64,000 nucleotides of DNA from Udeniomyces pyricola (lineage: Eukaryota > Basidiomycota > Tremellomycetes > Cystofilobasidiales > Mrakiaceae), in NCBI GenBank assembly GCA_039545295.1, contig BCIK01000031.1:62001-126000 (forward strand). Direction: 5' to 3'. A program made the translations under genes and the position numbers. The notes under the pieces are model-generated. The model did not search any database. It was not told where the DNA came from and was given only the letters and a program-made list of their open reading frames with translations. This document shows, one piece after another, positions 34,735 through 46,468 of this stretch (the stretch's first letter is position 1; every line of letters starts with the position of its first letter).

Positions 34735-36914
34735 ACATCATCAGCATCCACTTCCATCTCACTACGACCCTCGTTACGATGCTCCTTTGCCCGATGCCAT
34801 GTATCCTCCTCTTGAATCTCAACCATCTCACCTGACCCACTCCCAACTTCATCCTTCCCTCGCTCATTCTCATTCTCAGCAATCTGGTTACCTTCCGCCC
34901 CTCCTACCCTCCCACCATCACCCCCACCAGATGCAGACCCCGTCGACAGGACAGAACTACTATGACACTGTCGCCCTCGTGCCTCCTCTCACAGGATCGA
35001 CGACAATCAACAATGGCTCAATAACACAAAGCCAAATGCTCCTTCATCAACAGCAGCAACAGCAGTATCAAGGCATGTCTAGCCAGCAACGGCATCCGTT
35101 CGAGAAGAAGGACAAATATTTTGAGGTGCGTTGTCTTGTCCTTTATTCTGAATGATTGTTGCTTGTTTGGTTCCTAAACTGTTATTGCCTCGATCGTTTC
35201 CTTATGACCAGATCAATGGCAAAGCCTACCAAAAGCTTTGCCAAATCGGTCGCGGTGGCTCTTCGCGTGTCTACAAAGCCTTCAACGACCGCAAGGAGAT
35301 TGTCGCCATCAAAAAAGTTTCACTCGATCAGCTTGATCCCGAAGCGGTCCAGAACTATCAAAACGAAATCGACCTCCTCAAGAAGCTTCGAGGACACGAC
35401 AAAGTTATTCGGCTTGATGACGAAGAAACTAAAGTTGATGGCCGGGGCAGAGGCAAGGCGATTTGGGTTGTGAGTCGATACTTTGAACATTTGACGGCGA
35501 GGGATGTATCACGATCGACTCTTGGCTAACAACATTGGGCCCGCCTTGTACTCGTGTGTGTTGGTCTTGTCGCTCATCGATAGGTCATGGAATGCGGCGA
35601 GAAGGATTTCTCCAAGCTGCTCGAAGAGCAAAAAGGAAAGCGACTCAACATGAACTTTATCGGTTTCTACTGGCTACAAGTCCGTATCTTTTCCTGTGAC
35701 TTTATTACTTTTGTCATGTTCTGTCGAACGCGAGCTGATGTCAGTAGCTTTGAATACGCCGCCAAGTCTAGATGCTCGAATGTGTCCAAATCGTTCACGA
35801 CCACAAGATCATCCACACCGATCTAAAGCCAGCCAACTTTGTTCTCGTTGGCGGTATGCTCAAAATCATCGACTTTGGTATTTCGCACACTATCGAGGAC
35901 CACACTGTACACGCAAGACGAGAGAATCAGGTGAGGTTTCACCTTTGTAGCCGGCTTGTTCAAGGATCGTATTTCATCCATGCAACCCAAATATCGACCA
36001 AGCTCGTGCCTTTTGCTTTCGCTTTAGATCGGAACGATCAACTACATGTCCCCCGAGAGTGTACAGAAAGCGAACGGAGAGCAGCGAATCGTCGTAAGTG
36101 CTCATCACCCAAACGTTTGTCAGAATGTCATCTTTGTGCAGTCTGGTCTGAGAACTCCTTTTGTATCTTCGCTCTTGGTAGCTTGGATACCCAACAGATG
36201 TCTGGGCCCTTGGCTGTATTCTCTACCAAATGATTTACGGTCACCTCCCCTTTTCTCACATTACGACTCACCCTGCAAAGGTGAAAGCTATCTGCTCTCC
36301 CTCGCACCTGATTGACTACCCTGCCATCTCGACACCCCGCCTTCCGCCATCTCCACCTGGAGAACCACCCAAGACGGAACAGGAAAAAGAGCTGCAAAGC
36401 CCAGTCGACCCGCTGGCGATAGAGGTCATGAGGGCATGTCACGGTCGCGATGAGCGAGATCGACCGACCATCCGAATGCTCCTTGATCATGACTTTCTCA
36501 AGCCTTGGAAACGTACGTCTCGCAATTACAGTTATCATGTCGACCTTACTCGTCGCACCCGTGAAAGTGTAGCTCAGATCAAGTCCACCTTCTCTATCCC
36601 TGGCCTCTCATGTGTCTCAGGCACTGTCACCCCCAAGATTGAACGTATTCCACCTGGCTCGACTGCGGTTTCCCTTCAAGTCATGGCCCAACTTGTCGAG
36701 TACATCCGGAAAACGCCAGATGCCAGTGCAGAAGTTCGTCGCCCCCCTCATTTGTTCTCTGGCTTCTCGACACTTCATGCCCATCCCGATTCTGACCAGG
36801 CAACTCGATTTGGCCTGTCATTGTTCTGTCCTTATCTTGTCTTGTGTCTTTGCTCATCAGGCTGCGTTCAAAAAGCTGCAGCAGGTTCAAGCTGATTGGG
36901 CCTCCCGTCCATGA
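32820..36914 (+). CDS. MPS1: Mps1/TTK dual-specificity spindle checkpoint kinase
   Basis: Mps1 drives spindle-assembly-checkpoint signalling at kinetochores and, in fungi, spindle-pole-body duplication. About 780 residues of Ser/Pro/Gln/His-rich N-terminus precede a C-terminal kinase domain. Exons that join in phase: 32820-33446, 33593-33914, 34020-35125, 35212-35469, 35584-35679, 35772-35930, 36028-36093, 36142-36145 and 36198 onward. Kinase marks: YQKLCQIGRGGSSRVYKAF (P-loop), IVAIKKVSL (Lys), VMECGEKDFSKLLEEQ, IIHTDLKPANFVLV (catalytic loop), LKIIDFGIS (DFG), IGTINYMSPESV, SDVWALGCILYQMIYGHLPF, AICSPSHLIDYP and DERDRPTIRMLLDHDFLKPW. The IGTINYMSPE and QMIYG wording is typical of Mps1/TTK. 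A 4-nt exon is required to restore SDVW. A His/Gln repeat lies at about 34.69-34.75 kb. The end is QQVQADWASRP. Confidence 0.94.
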
Positions 36915-37871
36915 ATGAAACCTTTGAACTCTCCTTATCTCCCTGCCCTTTCCCTCCCCTTGTTTTCCATCTCCATCTTGTTTTTTTTTTTTCTCTTCTT
37001 CTTCTTCTTCTTCTCTTCGAATCCCTCCTTTTCCAATTCGTCTTCCTGCTGTTATCGGACCTCACCTTGATCAACCCATACCATCTCTCTCACTTCATTC
37101 CCCCACATCAGACCGGGTCCATATCCAACCCTTCCTTTTCCAATACTCTGGTCCACTATCTCTTTCCGTCTTTCTCCTGTCAAAACCTCGTCAGTCATCT
37201 CAAGCTTTACGGACCTATCTCTCTTGATTGTCCCTTCCCTGCCTTGCTGGAACGTCTCTCATCTCCATCAGATGCGTCATGCGCAGACTCGTCTCGTCTT
37301 TCCTTCTTTCTTTCCTGGCATTTCCCCTTCCTTCCTTCCTTCCTCTCTCCCTTCCTGTTCTTTTCTTCTTGAAAAGTCCGATATCCAGCATCTCCTCCTT
37401 TGCACTCATCGGACGTCCCCTGTCCCTCTTTTCTTCAAGTCACCACCCTCTCCAAGTTGTTTCGTCTGGTTCCCCCTCCCCCCCCCTCTTGTCCTTCTCG
37501 CTTCCCCTTGAATTCATCAGCGTCTACATGCATGTCTACCACCTACCTTTTCGACTTATTTTGAGCATGTACTCCTCGATCCGTCATCGCTGCCCCCTTC
37601 GTCTCTCTCTCTCTCTTTCTCTCTTTCTCTTTCTGCTATATCACCATCCAGTTCTTCTTCTTCTTCATGACATGTCGATAACAAACCTAAAGCAGTGCAT
37701 GGCCGACAGAAAGAAGCAAAGACAGAAAGAAGAAGAAAAAAAAGAAGGAGAAAGTAAAGAAGAAGAAGAAAGCCCACTCAAGAAGATACATATATAAATC
37801 GGTTATACTTTCTCTTCTTTTTTTTCTTTTTCTTTTTATGATTATTATGATTATAGTTATTGTTGTGATTT
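36915..37871. other. Convergent intergenic region, strongly CT-rich
   Basis: About 950 bp of pyrimidine-rich sequence on the + strand, with CTT repeats, CT repeats at about 37603-37635 and AGAAGA runs near its end. Long open frames here arise from the bias. No gene supported. Confidence 0.5.
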
Positions 37872-39441
37872 CTATGGCTGGTTGGCGAGGAATTCTTTGA
37901 GCTTTTCCATTGCTCGGCCGCGGTGGGAGATGGCGTTCTTGCCGCCCTCGGCCATCTCGGCGTACCTTGAGACAGAGGTAAGCAGGTATAAGGGGGTTCA
38001 AGTCAAAGGGAAGAGAAGGTAAATGAGTAAAAAGGGGGGAGCCGGGGGAGGAAGGGGGGGGGGGGNGAGGGNGATACGAAAGTGAGAGGGCGTAGGAAAA
38101 GAGCACGACGTCAAAGAAATCAGCAAGAACAGAACCCAAAAAAGAAACAAAAACGCAAACGGGAAGAGGTCTCCATGGGTCGTACGCCCAAAGAACCCCT
38201 CCCCCCCTCCTCTTCTCTCCCTCCAACATCCCACGCCAGATCTGGCAGAAAGAGAGAATCAAGAGGAACAAGAAAAGAAAAAAAAAGAAAAGAAAAAACG
38301 AGAACGAGAAAAGAAGAAAGGACCATCGAAGGGGGAAACTCACGTCAATCCGTTTCCTTCCAAGGGTTCAAAGATAGGATCCCATCCAAACTTCTTGGTG
38401 CCCCGAGCGGGGACGATGACGCCTTCGGTTCGACCCTCAAAGAGGATAGGTTCCGCCGTCGACGAGGCAAGGTAAGCGAACGTGCAGACGGCCGTCGCGC
38501 GTTGGGAAGGGAATCCAGAGAGCATCGTGTTGAGACCTAAGCGAAAAAAAAAGAGAGAAAAAGAAAGATATCACCGAAAGGGGGAGATGAGGAAGTTGGC
38601 TTCATATGAATTCCGATCCATCGGCCTCCACGGCCACACACCCAGGCGAAAACTCCTCTTCCTTTCCATCACGAACTCACCTTCATGTCCGACATTGGCC
38701 ATGAAATCCTTGATGTACGGTCCCGGAAGACCACCGAGCGCTTCGAAACAAAGCGCTGTGTCCTCCGTGACGCAAGGCGACCCAATCACAGAAAAGGCCG
38801 CTTTGACTTTGGCCGTCGCGACGTCGGCTATCGAGCCTTGAATCTCGGGCACTACGACGTCACCAATTAAAATGGATGAGGAGAGGATGGGGAGGGGGGG
38901 GATTAAATAACAGTCAGCTGTACAGACCAGGAAGAAAGCTGGCTAAGGAGGTTTTTAATGCATCGCGCAAAGAAAGAGGGCGTCCCAAGCTGGACTGTAC
39001 GCACAGTCTTCGACGGCCTGACTGGTCACTTGGATCCCAGACGATCCTGAGGCGAGAATCGCCTATCAGCAAAATGGGTTTTCGACAATGAGAGGTTTCG
39101 AGAGAAGTTGAATGAGGCAACATGATGAGCGGGGGGAGTGAGACCATAGATTGGAGTAAGAAGTGGGTTCCGAGATGGATGTGTGGGGGCGCGCGAAGAG
39201 TGGGACCAAAAGAGGACCGTTTCTCACCTTGACTTCTCGAAGTTTGTTGGCGTTGCCAGTGACAAAGACTTGTGCGTCGCGTTTGGAAGGGGGTGGGTGA
39301 GCAATAAGCAATGGAACCGGGACCAGGCTTGGTTAGCGGACAAGTCGAATGGATGAGAGATCTATGGGCCTGAATGGGCCAGTGAGAGGAGGGATATGAA
39401 CCGAATGATTTAGCGGCAGTGGCAGTGGCAGCAGAAGACAT
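37872..39441 (-). CDS. HAM1: Inosine triphosphate pyrophosphatase (HAM1 family)
   Basis: Hydrolyses ITP, XTP and deoxy forms to monophosphates, keeping non-canonical purines out of nucleic acids. First exon 39441-39402 encodes [13 protein letters not shown] and joins in phase to 39268-39228, [13 protein letters not shown], the family's nucleotide-binding signature. Following exons give [18 protein letters not shown], then [39 protein letters not shown] with [41 protein letters not shown] and the last exon [20 protein letters not shown] ending EFLANQP. The [14 protein letters not shown] and FGWDPIF motifs are diagnostic. An N-containing G run lies inside one intron (about 38055-38072). Head-to-head with the Naa10 gene. 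Confidence 0.95.
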
Positions 39442-39678
39442 GGCGGTAGGGGCGTGGGGGTTGGATGGGTATAGGATATGGGATAGTATGGGGGATATGA
39501 GGATATGAGGATATGGGGGGAGGGGTTGATTGTATGGGCGAGTTATAATATAGATTGATACTCTCGAACGGAAACCGTCAACGTATCCGTCCATACATTC
39601 CGACCACTTGCTCTATATATCATCCACCTCTTGCTTGCACTCATCATCAACCTCCCCCCCCCCCCCCCTTCCCCCCCC
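39442..39678. promoter_or_regulatory. Compact bidirectional promoter HAM1 / ARD1
   Basis: Only 237 bp separate two outward start codons. It contains an uninterrupted C run of about 14 (39655-39668) followed by TT and another C run immediately before the ARD1 ATG, and GGATAT-type tandem words near 39478-39520. Confidence 0.75.
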
Positions 39679-40885
39679 ATGAACATCCGACAAGCCACCG
39701 TCAGTGCCATCATCCACTCTTTTTCCCTTCATCCAATCATAGTGTACTGACATGTCCTTTGTGCCTGCTTTCAGTGCGACGACCTGTCCGTCCAAAACCC
39801 ACCCTCCCCTTCGTGACGTCTACCTGGCAGAGCGCGTACATAATGAACTCATCACCCCCCTCCCTTCTCCTCCTCGCCTTCAACAACCATCCTTCCCGTT
39901 TCAAACATCCTCAGGATAGGCATGCAGAATGCCAACATTCTCAACTTGCCTGAAAACTACACCATGAAGTACTGTACGTCATGCTTCCTCCCACGTTCCC
40001 CCTCATGCGGAAATCCGCTCCTCAACCAACCCAGCCTTCTCGTCTCTTGGGCTAGGCCGTAGTTGACATTGGACGCGTCGTCTTCTCTTTATCCTTACTC
40101 CATCATTCCCCCTCCGACTTGATCAGATCTCTACCACTCACTCACTTGGCCGCAACTGTCGTATGTTGCAGAGGAGGCATCAACCGGCAAGATCGTCGGA
40201 TACATATTAGCCAAGATGTCGGTTGCCCATCTTTCTGCGATCCCATCATCCCTCCTACCTCTTCTATGGCATCTCTTTTTATGTTTGCTCTATCCCAACG
40301 GCATGACAACTGACCAGACCAATTCGTCCCCTAACTGGTATGTTGTCATTTTATTATTATTATTTTTCATCTTTTTCGGCATCACCCAGGGATGAAGATT
40401 CCGCCAAACCTCACGGCCACGTCACCTCGATTTCCGTTCTCCGAACCCATCGTCGACTCGGTCTCGCCAACAAGCTCATGCGTCAATCCCAAGAGGCCAT
40501 GGCGACCGTCTACCGAGCCGATTACTGCAGCCTTCACGTCCGAAAGACGAACCGAGCCGCCATCAGCTTGTATAGAGACAGTCTCGGCTTCAAGGTTCAC
40601 GACGTCGAGGTCGGATACTGTACGTCGTCTATCAGATCGAATTTTTTTTTATTTTGATTGAGTAGTGGAAAATGGGGGGAAAGAGGGGGAAACATGAGCC
40701 TTCTTACTTGACTTCTAGTCCTTAAACGAATATCTAATCCTGCTTCTTACATTAACTCCCCCTTTTTTTTTCCTTTTGCTCGCACCCTTGCATGATTTAT
40801 CTTTTGTTCTTCTTTTTTTCGTGCAGATGCCGATGGCGAAGATGCATACGGAATGCGACTCGACCTTTTGAGCCTTCACGATTGA
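39679..40885 (+). CDS. ARD1: N-terminal acetyltransferase NatA catalytic subunit (Ard1/Naa10)
   Basis: Catalytic GNAT subunit of NatA, which acetylates nascent N-termini at the ribosome together with Naa15. Exons encode [47 protein letters not shown] with [13 protein letters not shown], a short exon with [20 protein letters not shown], then [20 protein letters not shown] (the acetyl-CoA-binding RxxGxA-type loop), [32 protein letters not shown] and the last exon [39 protein letters not shown] and EDAY are hallmarks of Naa10. Length is about 160 aa, so the long acidic C-terminal tail of animal Naa10 is absent. The ATG follows a long C run and opens the family's MNIR(Q/N)A start. Confidence 0.96.
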
Positions 40886-41057
40886 TCATGACATTTTTTT
40901 TTGCTTTCACATCCTAGAGATCACAGAGGGAGAGATCACACACGAAAAAAAGGGACAGAGAAAGAGAGAGAAAGAAAGAAAGAGGGAGAAAGAGAGAGAG
41001 GGGAAAATGTCCATGTAATCTTTCTTCTAAATCACCCCTTCAAAAAAAAAATGAAAT

Positions 41058-42928
41058 CTAAAGGAATGAGGCGAGAGCCCCCTCAAAGGCCTCCCTGGTC
41101 TGGTTGATGGAGTACCCGGTAGCGATGGCCAATTGGAGCTGGATCCTCGACTTGACAGGGTTGAGGTAACCCGAAGCAATCACATCCTTACCAGCGACAG
41201 GCACAACAGCTCCTCCGTTGGCTGTGCGAAGAAGAAGAAGAAGAAGAAGAAGAAAATGAAGAAAAAGAGAAAGAGTCACAAGTCGTGCGCGAGGCAAAGC
41301 AACGTTAGCGCCTTAATTCTTTTGGTTCTTTTTTCTTTTTCTTTCATTATAGAAAGAAACAAAACCAAAAGGAAACCGAAGCGTTGCTCCAGATTCGTGC
41401 GGAGAGAGAACTGACTCTTGGAGGATGCGACCACGGGAACACCAGCCTTGATGGCGGCGTAGACGGAAGGGTACGAAGGAGTGGTAATGCTACCGGCTCC
41501 AGTGCCTTAGCATTCATGATGAGGGGCAACAACAACAACAACAACAACAAAAAGGTGGAATCCAAAGATCGTCAGCTCATAGGGCTGACCCAACAATACA
41601 CTCACCCGTTCCATAAATACAATCTCGAAATGACTACAACGAAAACTTGGGTTAGGGACTCACCGGCAATGACGATACCTCGGGCACCATACTGCACAGC
41701 CGCATCGATGAGGTGGTAATCCTGCTCTTGGTGTCTGTAAATCAAAAAAAAAAAAAAAAGATATAGAAACCCCACCGGGGGCGTACAGCGGTTAGAAAAG
41801 GTGCAAATGGCCAAGGCATGTATCTAGATTGATTTTTTTTTTTTTCAATCTCGCCCGAGACTCACCCGTAGATGATGTCGACCTGGGGGATAACATCGAC
41901 GCCAGTGATGTTGAACGACTGCTTGAAGTTGGGTCGCACAGCTGGGTACCAAAAGACGGGCTTCGTCGACAGGAACGCGCCCAAGTAACCGGCCTCGACC
42001 GCCTTGAACGTATCGAGCGTATTGGCATTCGTCTTTTCCGTCGCCCAAGCCGCACCGATGCGATCGTTAAGGACAATCATGGCTCCTCGACCTGGAGCAT
42101 CAGGTGAGACAGCCAGAGTGCAAGCGGAGAGGAGGTTGTTGGGTCCATCGGCACTGATGGCGGTCGATGGTCTCATGGCACCAACGACGACGATGGGCTG
42201 ACAAAGAAACGTCGTGTATCAAGGATCAGTTTGGGATACTTTTGGTATTCTACTTGTGGGCGCGTGAAGCAAGAGAAGAAGAAGAAAGAAAAAGAAAAAG
42301 CAAAAAATACACCCACCTTGTCACACGACAACGTCGAATCCATGAAAAAGGCCGTCTCCTCCAAGGTATCCGTTCCATGGGTGATGACCAGTCCATCGAC
42401 GTTAGAGTTTTCGCTGCAGAGGATCGAGTTGGCTAGCTTGGCCATGGTGAGAGTGATATTGGAGGTGATGTCGGAACTGCCGACGTTTGAGATTTGGGTC
42501 CCCACGACGTTGGCGACATCCGTCAGTTCGGGGACGGCCTTGACGAGAGCTTCGATCCCGACGACTCCAGCTGTGTAGGCCGTACTGTCGGTGCTTGAGG
42601 CTGACGAGCCCGCAATGGTTCCTCCCGTAGCAAAGATCATGACTCGGGGTAGGGAACTAAAACAACAAGAACATGAAGAAAAAAAAAGGCACAGGCGTGA
42701 TAGAGTTAGAGATGGTGGTCATGTAATATAAAGGGTTCTCGTTCACCCGTGAGAGAACACATACCTGTTGACGGGCGAGCTGTAGGTGATATTCAGGCCA
42801 GGGATGGAGCTGAGGAAGTCCGTATCCCTCGCTTCGATGACGGGAGAGGGAGCTCGAGATCCGATGGCGGCCGGAAGAGCGAAAGCCGAAGGCAGGAGGA
42901 AAGATGCGACAAGGGCAGAAGTGAGCAT
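41058..42928 (-). CDS. Secreted type II L-asparaginase
   Basis: Converts asparagine to aspartate and ammonia, here extracellular or periplasmic. The N-terminus MLTSALVASFLLPSAFALPA is a clear signal peptide. Catalytic signatures: RVMIFATGGTIAGSS (first active-site Thr), DGLVITHGTDTLEETAFFMD (second Thr and Asp), and IVVVGAMRPSTAISADGPNN preceded by a Lys-containing turn. Then come DVDIIYGHQEQD-type core exons, YGARGIVIAG, a segment with GVPVVASSKS-like wording and ANGGAVVPVAG, ending ATGYSINQTREAFEGALASF with a final L. NIT and NQT glycosylation sequons fit secretion. At least six exons with short introns, several containing GAA or CAA simple repeats. It is divergent from the JMJD4-like gene. 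Confidence 0.95.
41227..41253. repeat. GAA trinucleotide repeat in an asparaginase intron
   Basis: About nine consecutive AGA/GAA units; in the minus-strand transcript this is a CTT tract. A CAA tract of about eight units follows at 41527-41550 in another intron. Confidence 0.85.
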
Positions 42929-44591
42929 GATGTCAGGTTGAGGTTGGAAAGGGGAGAAAGGTATGAAATTGAGAAGGTGGTCGGTGGTGGAAGAGAAAAG
43001 TGAGAGAGGCCGAAATTTAATCCTTTTTCAGGGAGGCTAAGAGGCTAAGAGACCGGCAGCCAAGACTGAGATGTAAGAAGAGAGAGAGAGCTGTTCGGTC
43101 AAATGCGGGGGAATATCGAAGAGCAATATCCGAGTCGTTTCGATGAGATCAAACAGCGTTCTAACGTTGATGTCAGCGCGTCAGCCTCTTTCATCGTTGC
43201 CAATCTACCTACGGTAGCCGTCATCGAGTGGTGCTCGAAGAGGGGGAAGTGAAGCGAGCATCGTAGCTGTCTAGCCGCGGCCAAACGTTCAAGGGGGCTG
43301 CTGAGTTACCCTTCCGAACGGTGATAACGATGGTTGAAGAAAGATATGATTGCAGCCAGATAACGAGATAACATGATGATCCAGCACAAATCCAACGCTG
43401 ATAGGAGACGCTCGCTCGGTCCGATTCCCCGCGTGGGCGTCGGGAAATACGTGATAGCTCTGGGACCTGGCCGAGCAGAGGGAGAGAAGAACGCTCAGGT
43501 CAACGGCAGAAAGGCTATGTTACAAGCCCGATCGATTGGCAAAGGGTAAACGAACGTGCCGGCCAATGCCGATTAGCATGGAAGAAGGAGATGGGAACAA
43601 AGCAGTATGCAGTAACGTCAGGCGCATGCATGTATACTCGTATCATAACATCTGCTCTAGCCGCCGCCCTAACACTTGCATGTCATCTTTCCCGACCAAT
43701 CGTACAAGCGCGCACACTGCCCGTACATAAGGCGGATGGGATGGTCAGGAACCGACTCGAGGGAGTCCTAAGACAGAGCGGAGTGATATGATGCTTAGGT
43801 GGCGTGACCAACGAGCATGAAGGAGACGAGTCATCCGACGACCAATGGCTTAGAGGGATGATGGCTAGCCGTTCGAAAAAGACCCCAGGAAAGGTGCTAC
43901 TGGGTGGTCATTGGCTGGGGCTTTCGACGTCTTGCTCTCCGTCCCGTCGGGCGTGCCAACCGAAGCACAAGGGCTGGGCAAAGTGGAGAGGCGTTTGGTA
44001 ACTCAGACATTGCCACTCATCGGCCGCAAGGGGATTGTTCGCAGACTATCATCGAGCGACTCGCCGGACAAAGAGGGGGAAGGGGGAGAATTGGTGGAGG
44101 GGCCAATAAAAGTCACGCCGGTCAGTCGTTGGTCGCCAGAGAAACCAGACGAGACGAGCGACGACCATGCGTGGGCGACAACCATGAACAGGCACGAGAT
44201 GATTCATAGGCCACCCAATCCTGCGTTTCTATTATGTGTGTACATATATAGAGTGATTGATCCATCGACCGCCGCTGATGACTGTACAGCCAGATAAGCC
44301 GGGGGCAGCTGGGGAGGTGGTGTGATGGACAACGAAACGGTTGCCTCGAACGCATGCTCAACATCGACGACGCGTCGAATCGACCTCTGAGTTGGATTGC
44401 CTGCAGACGCGTCAGACAACCAATACCGAGATCGATAAAGCCCGTCCTTAGCTTGCATTTATTTCCCCTCGCTCTCACCCGATCCGGCTCAGGTCGAAGA
44501 ACTCGGATTCTGTCCTTCGCCGTCCACTCACTCGCCCTCACACGTTCCCTCAGCGCACACACTGCTCGTCTGCGCGAGGACTCGCTCTGCC
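42929..44591. promoter_or_regulatory. Divergent intergenic region with GATAAC motifs
   Basis: About 1.66 kb between the asparaginase and JMJD4-like start codons. Three GATAAC words sit at about 43323, 43360 and 43368, roughly 400-440 bp upstream of the asparaginase ATG; two are only 8 bp apart. These match the core site of fungal GATA nitrogen regulators. No RNA gene or CDS supported; open frames at 43.9-44.7 kb on both strands overlap each other and look accidental. Confidence 0.5.
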
Positions 44592-46468
44592 ATGGCTCAA
44601 CTACCGTCTGTCCGTCGAGACGTGAAGCGTCCGATCCCCGTCCTCGGAGAGAACAGTTCCTACGACGACTTTCTTGTTCGTCCGTCCGCCATGTTTTTGA
44701 GCCCATGAGCAGTAGTCAGCTGTTCCTAGTCTTTCGCCGCGAACCATACCTGACGACACCATCTGGCTTTCCTTCTAACGACTGTAGCGAGATCACCTCA
44801 TACCGAATCAACCCTGCCTCTTCTCGCCTCACCTTGTCGCGTCGTGGCGGTGTTTCGACACTTTCCTCTCCCCTAGCCATAGCTCCCCTCTAACCCCAGC
44901 TTCTTCTTCTTCCACCCCTGGTGCCACATCCACATCCTCTCACATCCGTCAATTGACTCTGAATCATACCGAGCTTCTCTCACTCCATCCATCAGACGAG
45001 CCCATCTCCCTCCATTCTCCTCCGCCTTCGGCAGACTGCGTCGATGCCCCACTCGCTGACGTCCTCGCGCTCTGGAGTACAGGCAAGGGTCGAGGGCTCT
45101 ATCTTAAGGACTGGCACCTTCCTGGCATTGTCGAGGCAAAAGGGATTAAGCCGAACTTTTATGAGTGTCCCGAACTATTCGGTGACGACTGGCTCAACGG
45201 ATATTATCGCAGCAAAGCAACTAGGTCCGAGGACGATGACTTTCGATTTGTGGTCAGTGGGAGTCAGCCATGTTTCTTCTCACGAGATTCTTGGCCATCT
45301 GAGTCCACTGTTGCTACTCGTCGGCCGACCTTGACCTTTTTTTCTCTCTCTCTCTTGACAGTACCTGGGTACAGCTGGTTCGGCAACCCTGTACGAATAC
45401 ATGCCTCCATGACGCTCGGGTCTCTTTTTCGACTCTTGTCGGCCAGGCAAAGCTGATCATCTTCAATCTGGTTTTTACCTCCTTCCCTGAACCCATCCGT
45501 ACCATCTGTCTTGTGCCAGATTACATCGAGACGTATATTCGAGTTACTCCTGGTCGACCAATATCTTGGGGCTCAAGCTCTGGCGCCTTTATCCTCCTTC
45601 CCACGCCTCCCTGTTACGTCGGATTCCAACCGAGCCACGCAGTCAGCTCATCCCCGACGTCCGAGACGTCGATGAGACCCTCTGGAAAGGATGGTCAGAA
45701 GCCAAACAGGCGGAAATCACCGTGCTTCAGCAGGAAGGCGAGACCATCTTTGTACCCTCGGGCTGGTACCACCAGGTTGAGAATCTGCCCCCCAACTTGG
45801 ACGATCCCAACGGCACAAGCGACTACATTCTCTCCATCAACCACAACTGGCTGAACGCGACGAACTTGGTGTCGGTGTACTCGACGCTGGTAGCTGACAT
45901 TGACAGCTGCGCTGAATCGATCTCGGATATCCGAGAGATGTACGTTGCTCGATCGAATGGCCAAGAATCCGGTTGGGAGGCCGAATGGGTTCAAGACGTC
46001 CAAGAGCTGGTCGAACGAGACTCAGGCTGGGGCTGGAAGGGATTCTGGGAAATGGTACAGTGGGGAGTCAGGGTACGTTGTTGTGTTCTTTGATTGAAAA
46101 GGGGTGAGAAGATGAGGAATGGCTAGTGGCCATCTATCTATCGGACAAGGCCGAAGCTCCCTTGTTGGCGACTTGTTCTCTTCTTCCTCAGAACGTGGCT
46201 TCGATGGATTACTCCCAACCGTGATGCATATACTGATGACGTTATCCTTCAATCACTCTGTATCTTTGTTACTCAGGACTCGATCGACCTTGAGACGACA
46301 TCGTGCCGCCGCCCTGAGGGATCATTCATCGTTGGGCAGGTGCGGACATGCCTTGAGCTGTATGCGGCTCGGGATGATGCTCGAGTGCTGGCCAAAACGC
46401 TTGAGCCAGTGATGGAGTCAATCGAGGCGGATCTGGAGGTGCTGGCTATGAGTGGTGAATCAAAGTAG
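44592..46468 (+). CDS. JMJD4-like JmjC 2-oxoglutarate oxygenase
   Basis: JMJD4-type enzymes are Fe(II)/2-oxoglutarate lysyl hydroxylases; the animal enzyme modifies translation release factor eRF1. Start MAQLPSVRRDVKRP, with SYDDFL as in the family. Exon around 44953-45250: VLALWSTGKGRGLYLKDWHL, FYECPELFGDDWLNGYY. Next exon YLGTAGSAT joins across an intron to LLHRDVYSSYSW, giving the metal-binding HxD motif (His codon 45524-45526, Asp 45530-45532). Then NILGLKLWRLYPPSH, VDETLWKGWSEAKQAEI, TIFVPSGWYHQVENLPP and ILSINHNWLNATNLVSVY, which supply the distal region. The last exon after the donor at WGVR ends LEVLAMSGESK. Exon joins between 44.69 and 44.95 kb are approximate. Confidence 0.9.

Noticed and set aside
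34690..34750. CAT/CAG repeat as a mobile or CRISPR-like repeat
   Set aside because: In-frame His/Gln tract inside the MPS1 coding exon; a coding microsatellite.
36950..37797. Open frames of 158-189 aa rich in Leu/Phe/Ser
   Set aside because: Produced by CT-rich 3' flanking sequence; hydrophobic runs come from CTT/TTC repeats, not from a membrane protein.
44122..44706. Long minus-strand open frame opposite the JMJD4-like start
   Set aside because: Overlaps the promoter and first exon of a well supported gene, has Arg/Ser-biased composition and no domain.
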